Shown here piece after piece: positions 59,945 through 64,000 of a stretch of 64,000 bases of DNA (within the stretch, counting starts at the first letter, position 1; the number at the start of each line of letters is the position of its first letter). The stretch lies in contig LT700187.1 in assembly GCA_900155415.1 (NCBI GenBank), forward strand, positions 186,001-250,000, given 5' to 3'. The stretch comes from Christensenella massiliensis. GTDB taxonomy: Bacteria; Bacillota; Clostridia; Christensenellales; Christensenellaceae. The notes beneath the pieces were generated by a model that saw nothing but the letters and a program-made list of their open reading frames with translations, made no database searches and was not told the origin of the DNA. The position numbers and the translations under genes are program-made.

Positions 59945-62893
59945 ATGACTCCTAAAAAAGGATTTCAAGATATCATAAAAAAATTTGGTGAAAAAATCGC
60001 CGGAATCGGTTCGCGCATCAAAGGCTTCTTTACACTCAACGATGCGGAGAAAGAGGCAGAAGCCGTTTCAAAAAAGCGTCTTTCTTCAAAGCCGCTCCCG
60101 AAAAGTGCAAATAAAAAGGCCTCCGATACCCCAACGGAAGAGACCGTTATTTTTACGGATGATATGACAAAGCGTTTTTCGTCCGATTCCGTCAAAAAAA
60201 AGGCCTTTGCCAAAAAGCTTCCTGAAAAAGAGTTTACCCAGCCGGTTCCTGTCGCCGGAAAGCGCTCTATTTTTAAACCACGCGATAAAAAGCCAAATTT
60301 CGTTCTCGGTGTCGTTCTCACCACGATCAAACTGTCTTTCGTGGCTATTATCGTGGTGATCGCTATTGGCTTCGGTTCCGTCTTAGGCGTTGCCAATGCA
60401 TATCTCGGCAGTACGCCTGAACTCGATGTCTCCAAAATAGAAAATCAGAGCGAAAATACAATTATTTATGACTCAAAGCATAATTATCTCGCGACCTATA
60501 CCGGTCTTGAAAACCGGGAATGGGCAAACCTTGAGGAAATCCCAAAGGACCTCCAGAATGCGGTCATCGCAGTAGAGGATATCCGTTTCTATCAGCATAA
60601 CGGAGTAGATTTCCGCCGGCTGCTCGGCTCCTTTATCTCTAACCTTACGTCCAGTTCAACGCAAGGCGGCAGTACGATCACCCAGCAGCTTGTCAAAAAT
60701 GAGCTGCTTACAAACGAGCGTTCCTATAAACGTAAGCTTCAGGAGGCCTATCTTGCCATGGAGCTTGAACAAACCTACAGCAAGGACGAAATTCTGGAAG
60801 CATATCTCAACGCGATCCCGCTCGGCGGAACCGTTTATGGCGTAAAAGCGGCGGCGAAAGACTATTTTGGCAAGGAGCTTTCCGATCTTACCCTGCGCCA
60901 GATGATCTGTATCGCCTCTATCACTCAGAACCCTACAAAATATAATCCGCGCCGGAGCACCTACACAGTGACGGAAAATCTTCCCGCGCTCATCAACCGT
61001 ATGAATATCGTGGCCGAACGTATGTATTGGAGCGGTTATATCACGGAAGAGCAATATAATGAGGTGTATGTTCCCGCGAAAGAATATCTCGCGGATGAAT
61101 GCCTTGAACTGAACGAGGACGGCGAGTGGCAGTTGAAAGAGGATGCAGACATGGTGCTGCGGGACGGATATCTCGATACTTGGAAAACCGAAATGAGCAT
61201 TTTGGAGACCTCGCCGGCGAATTCCGTCTATCCTTATCCTCATTTCATCGAATATATGATCTATGATGTGCAGAACTTCATGATGGATCAGCAGGGCCTC
61301 GAGCATACGGACGCCAACCGCCAAATGGTGGATAAGGAGCTGCGTTCGGGCGGCTACCGGATTTATGCAACGATCGATACGACCATTCAGCAAAAGGTGC
61401 AGGATACTCTCGCCACCTGGGAAAACTATCCCGAAATGGAAGCTACCACCGAAACTGATTCAAACGGCGAAACGATCACCACACCCCAGCCGCAGACCGC
61501 AGCCGTCGTTGTTGAAAATTCTTCCGGTCAGCTCAAGGCGATCATCGGTTCCCGGGAAGAGCCGAATCAGATGCTTACTTTTAACCGTGCATACGAGGGC
61601 AAAAAAGAGGTCGGCTCCTCCATCAAGCCTCTTGCCGTCTATGGTCCCGCTTTTGAGCTCGGCTACGGGATCACTTCTTATGTGCCGAATATCGATAACG
61701 ACATCCAAGGTTGGATTATCAATGAGGAGGGCGACTTCGGTCATCCCAAACTAACGGGAAACGATGAGCCGATCACCATCAAAGAAGCAATCGTAAAATC
61801 ACGGAATGTAGCGGCAGCGCAAACCATCACAAACTATGTAGGGGTTGACGCCTCCGTGGAATATCTTCATAAGCTCGGCGTGTCCGACGCGAGCCTCGAG
61901 GGTACAAAAACGCCCTCCGGCCTTTCGATGGGCGGCTCCAATATCACGCCGATCGAAATGGCAGGCGGCTATGCGACCATTGCGCGCGGCGGGGAATATA
62001 AACAGCCCATCTCGTTCACACAGGTACTCGATTCGGATGGGAATGTCGTGATCGACGCGGAAGCGGAACGCGAAGTGCATGAAGCCTTTTCCCCCGCCAC
62101 CTGTTATATGCTCACGGAAGCGCTTACGGAAGCAACCAGCTCCGGTACAGGATGGCGCGCAAAGCTTGACGGCATGACCACCGCCGGTAAAACGGGAACG
62201 AATGCCAAAAATGAGGGAGTCTATTTCGCGGGTTATACGCCCTATTACACCTCTACCTTATGGCTCGGACACGATCAGAATGAGCATCTACCCGGTGATG
62301 CCGCAGGGCTAAGCGCGCCGATTTGGAAATCTTATATGCAAAAGATTCACGAAAATCTGGAAGATAAAGAGATCATCGCCGGGACTGATGCCGATTATGG
62401 CATCGTAGAAGTGACCGTATGTAAATATTCGAACAAACGTCCGGGCAGCGGCTGTACGCCGGTAACAGCGCGTATGCCGGAAAACAGCCCCCTCTTAACT
62501 GAAGAATGCGATGTGTGCGTATCTGTATCAAACGAGCCCATCAAGATGTGCGGAGAATCGAATATGCGCTTTGTGGAAGGCAAATGCCCGGAGGAAAAGG
62601 CTTGGTATCTGGATAATACGACCTATACTTTTGCCGAGGATTCGCCCTATTACGGCTGGCGGGGCGGCGGAAATCTTTCCGCTACTGCACCGACCCTCGA
62701 TGAAAACGGCAATGTCGTTTCTGCCGGGAACGATCCGACGCAGGACTGCAATCTGCCGCATCTTCCTACAGCTTCACCGAGTCCGGCGGTTCCGGCTCCT
62801 TCCTCTGTGCCGTCGTCTGCGCCGTCTACAGAGCCTTCTCCAAGCGCGACGCCGGTTCCTTCACCAAGCCTGCCGCCCGATCTTGAGGAATAA
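59945..62893 (+). CDS. Class A penicillin-binding protein (PBP1A type)
   Basis: A 982-residue bifunctional murein synthase. A basic, Lys-rich cytoplasmic front of about 115 residues, one membrane segment (about 120-145), glycosyltransferase domain (VIAVEDIRFYQHNGVD near 200; QGGSTITQQLVKN near 237), then transpeptidase with SSIKP (catalytic Ser about 558), SRN (about 618) and KTGT (about 750). The tail from about residue 935 is Pro/Ser/Thr-rich, as in many Firmicutes PBPs. A GGAGGT site lies 11 bases upstream. A UUCG hairpin with a T-run (59883-59903) lies in the leader and could attenuate transcription. Confidence 0.93.
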   Translation: MTPKKGFQDIIKKFGEKIAGIGSRIKGFFTLNDAEKEAEAVSKKRLSSKPLPKSANKKASDTPTEETVIFTDDMTKRFSSDSVKKKAFAKKLPEKEFTQPVPVAGKRSIFKPRDKKPNFVLGVVLTTIKLSFVAIIVVIAIGFGSVLGVANAYLGSTPELDVSKIENQSENTIIYDSKHNYLATYTGLENREWANLEEIPKDLQNAVIAVEDIRFYQHNGVDFRRLLGSFISNLTSSSTQGGSTITQQLVKNELLTNERSYKRKLQEAYLAMELEQTYSKDEILEAYLNAIPLGGTVYGVKAAAKDYFGKELSDLTLRQMICIASITQNPTKYNPRRSTYTVTENLPALINRMNIVAERMYWSGYITEEQYNEVYVPAKEYLADECLELNEDGEWQLKEDADMVLRDGYLDTWKTEMSILETSPANSVYPYPHFIEYMIYDVQNFMMDQQGLEHTDANRQMVDKELRSGGYRIYATIDTTIQQKVQDTLATWENYPEMEATTETDSNGETITTPQPQTAAVVVENSSGQLKAIIGSREEPNQMLTFNRAYEGKKEVGSSIKPLAVYGPAFELGYGITSYVPNIDNDIQGWIINEEGDFGHPKLTGNDEPITIKEAIVKSRNVAAAQTITNYVGVDASVEYLHKLGVSDASLEGTKTPSGLSMGGSNITPIEMAGGYATIARGGEYKQPISFTQVLDSDGNVVIDAEAEREVHEAFSPATCYMLTEALTEATSSGTGWRAKLDGMTTAGKTGTNAKNEGVYFAGYTPYYTSTLWLGHDQNEHLPGDAAGLSAPIWKSYMQKIHENLEDKEIIAGTDADYGIVEVTVCKYSNKRPGSGCTPVTARMPENSPLLTEECDVCVSVSNEPIKMCGESNMRFVEGKCPEEKAWYLDNTTYTFAEDSPYYGWRGGGNLSATAPTLDENGNVVSAGNDPTQDCNLPHLPTASPSPAVPAPSSVPSSAPSTEPSPSATPVPSPSLPPDLEE

Positions 62894-62909
62894 AATAAAA
62901 ACATCAGAT

Positions 62910-62947
62910 AAAAAACCTGCTTCTGGTCGATAAAAGCAGGTTTTTTA
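62910..62947 (+). terminator. Terminator after the PBP gene
   Basis: Stem AAAAAACCTGCTT / AAGCAGGTTTTTT with a short loop, 17 bases after the stop. Confidence 0.88.
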
Positions 62948-63001
62948 CTGTTCCGCAAACTCTCTTCCCCTGCCGGTGGGTTTCCTTATGCATATCAATT
63001 C

Positions 63002-63032
63002 AAAAAAAGAACCGCGGTGCGGTTCTTTTTTT
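63002..63032 (-). terminator. Terminator after the 2-oxoacid oxidoreductase operon
   Basis: Stem AAAAAAAGAACCGC / GCGGTTCTTTTTTT with a 3-base centre, 37 bases beyond the gamma-subunit stop on the minus strand. Confidence 0.88.
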
Positions 63033-63068
63033 ATCAGGCATTTTTTATTTTTTGTTTCACCGGCAATC

Positions 63069-63605
63069 TTACCGTGCCGCCTGCGCGCCCATCTCCAATG
63101 CTTTCTCATTCATGGGGATCAAATGTGCTTTCTTTTCTCCCATAATTTTTGCGAGGCATTCTATGATCGTCTTATTATCTACGATATGCGCGCATTCATT
63201 ATATGCCCCAAGCATCACCATGTTTGCCGCCTTGATGCTGCCCGCTTTCTCCGCAAGGGAATTGGCCGGCACCTTTACCACCTTGATGTCGGTGCGCGTA
63301 GGCTCGATCTCGATCAGATCGGAATCGATCAGCAAAAGTCCGCCCGGCTTCAGATTCTTCTCATATTTTTCAAGGGAAGGACGGTTCATGACCAACACGC
63401 AGTCCGCCTCCACTACAACAGGAGAACCAACTTCCTCATCAGATACGACTACGTTACAGTTGGCTGTACCGCCGCGCATTTCCGGTCCATAGGACGGGAG
63501 CCACGAAACATTTTTTCCCTCATTCATTCCCGCGTATGCAATGATCTGCCCGGCGAGCAATACGCCCTGTCCGCCGAAGCCTGCCAATATAATCTGTTCC
63601 GTCAT
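63069..63605 (-). CDS. 2-Oxoacid:ferredoxin oxidoreductase gamma subunit
   Basis: A 178-residue gamma-domain protein with FGGQGVLLAGQ at residues 10-20 and SYGPEMRGGTANC near 38. The enzyme oxidatively decarboxylates a 2-oxoacid to an acyl-CoA and reduces ferredoxin. The separate short gamma chain fits KorC or VorC. If the substrate is 2-oxoglutarate the product, succinyl-CoA, would enter the 4-hydroxybutyrate pathway of this window. It starts 2 bases after the beta subunit. Confidence 0.88.
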   Translation of the reverse strand: MTEQIILAGFGGQGVLLAGQIIAYAGMNEGKNVSWLPSYGPEMRGGTANCNVVVSDEEVGSPVVVEADCVLVMNRPSLEKYEKNLKPGGLLLIDSDLIEIEPTRTDIKVVKVPANSLAEKAGSIKAANMVMLGAYNECAHIVDNKTIIECLAKIMGEKKAHLIPMNEKALEMGAQAAR

Positions 63606-63607
63606 GC

Positions 63608-64000
63608 TTATCTGCCCTCCTTCGTCACGCCCAGAGGATAGTGCGGAATCATATTCTCCTCAAGCCATTTCAATGCCTCGACCGGCGAAAGCCCCCAGTT
63701 TGTCGGGCAGGTAGACAGGATTTCTACCATCGAGAAGCCTTTTCCTTCCATCTGATACTGGAACGCCTTTTTGATCGCTTTTTTCGTTTTGTTGATGTTG
63801 GGAACGTCGTGCACCGAGGTCCGCTCGATATAATACGCTCCGTCCAGCGTGCCAAGCAGCTCCGCCATGCGTACGGGCATTCCCTGCGTTTCCGCGTTTC
63901 TGCCGTAAGGCGAGGTCGTCGTCACCTGCCCCACCAGCGTGGTCGGCGCCATCTGACCGCCCGTCATGCCGTAGATCGCATTGTTTACAAAAATGGTCGT
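63608..64000 (-). CDS. 2-Oxoacid:ferredoxin oxidoreductase beta subunit, cut by the window edge
   Basis: The last 130 residues of a thiamine diphosphate-binding beta subunit. The family motif NNAIYGMTGGQ lies at the window edge, followed by APTTLVGQVTTTSPYGR and CPTNWG. The N-terminus and the alpha subunit lie beyond 64000. The GGQMAPTT motif occurs in 2-oxoglutarate and 2-ketoisovalerate oxidoreductases and does not decide between them. Confidence 0.88.
   Translation of the reverse strand, partial: TTIFVNNAIYGMTGGQMAPTTLVGQVTTTSPYGRNAETQGMPVRMAELLGTLDGAYYIERTSVHDVPNINKTKKAIKKAFQYQMEGKGFSMVEILSTCPTNWGLSPVEALKWLEENMIPHYPLGVTKEGR

Noticed and set aside
1-64000. CRISPR arrays, tRNA or rRNA genes, insertion sequences with transposase
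   Set aside because: None was seen when reading both strands; the only repeats with regular structure are the three 16-mers near 39.8 kb and the att copies.

Overview
The window reads as a chromosomal segment of a strictly anaerobic, fermentative Gram-positive bacterium of the Clostridia. Evidence: ferredoxin- and flavin-based electron carriers (Hdr, Flx, Etf, 2-oxoacid:ferredoxin oxidoreductase), a butyrate pathway through 4-hydroxybutyrate, lipoprotein cell-wall enzymes with Pro/Ser/Thr linkers, strong Shine-Dalgarno sites, and SDR and LuxR genes of gut-anaerobe type. Host sequence is moderately GC-rich; one block (about 50.6-59.0 kb) is clearly AT-rich and foreign. No rRNA, tRNA or CRISPR array was seen.

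Layout. (1) 1-9.3 kb, minus strand: an eight-gene sugar operon (binding protein, permease, ATPase, two URO-D-fold proteins, ROK repressor, SIS isomerase, ROK kinase) behind one strong promoter and a leader of about 430 bases. (2) 9.4-14.9 kb: L,D-transpeptidase, argH, a DUF308 membrane protein, proA and a metallo-beta-lactamase-fold hydrolase. (3) 14.9-26.6 kb, minus: one long operon mdh-fumC-hdrBCA-flxDCBA-frdBA. It carries malate to fumarate to succinate and places a soluble fumarate reductase beside a complete Flx-Hdr NADH/ferredoxin electron-transfer module. (4) 26.8-42.0 kb: two CoA-transferases, CoA-dependent succinate semialdehyde dehydrogenase, 4-hydroxybutyrate dehydrogenase, 4-hydroxybutyryl-CoA dehydratase, butyryl-CoA dehydrogenase and EtfAB. 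These complete succinate to butyryl-CoA. rpoN, a PAS-AAA-Fis sigma-54 activator and two MalR/CitB-like response regulators with abnormal receiver domains are interleaved. A near-perfect -24/-12 promoter and three 16-base repeats precede the dehydratase gene.

(5) 42.0-50.1 kb: EamA transporter, amidase lipoprotein, and a group of three short-chain dehydrogenases, an NTF2-like protein and a MalT-type LuxR regulator. (6) 50.5-59.0 kb: an AT-rich element inserted in the 3' end of yebC, with a tyrosine integrase, resolvase, helicase, XRE regulator, unknown genes, a MATE remnant and a small type-I-toxin-like gene in an inverted repeat. The yebC tail is duplicated 8,450 bases away, and remains of an earlier integrase lie outside. 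(7) 59-64 kb: yebC, a class A penicillin-binding protein, and the end of a 2-oxoacid:ferredoxin oxidoreductase operon.

Together regions 3 and 4 form one fermentation module: malate/fumarate to succinate to 4-hydroxybutyrate to crotonyl-CoA to butyryl-CoA, with two reductions (fumarate and crotonyl-CoA) that could each drive flavin-based electron bifurcation. The Hdr/Flx-linked fumarate reductase is the best candidate for an undescribed system. Functions are assigned from visible motifs and gene order; no database search was run.
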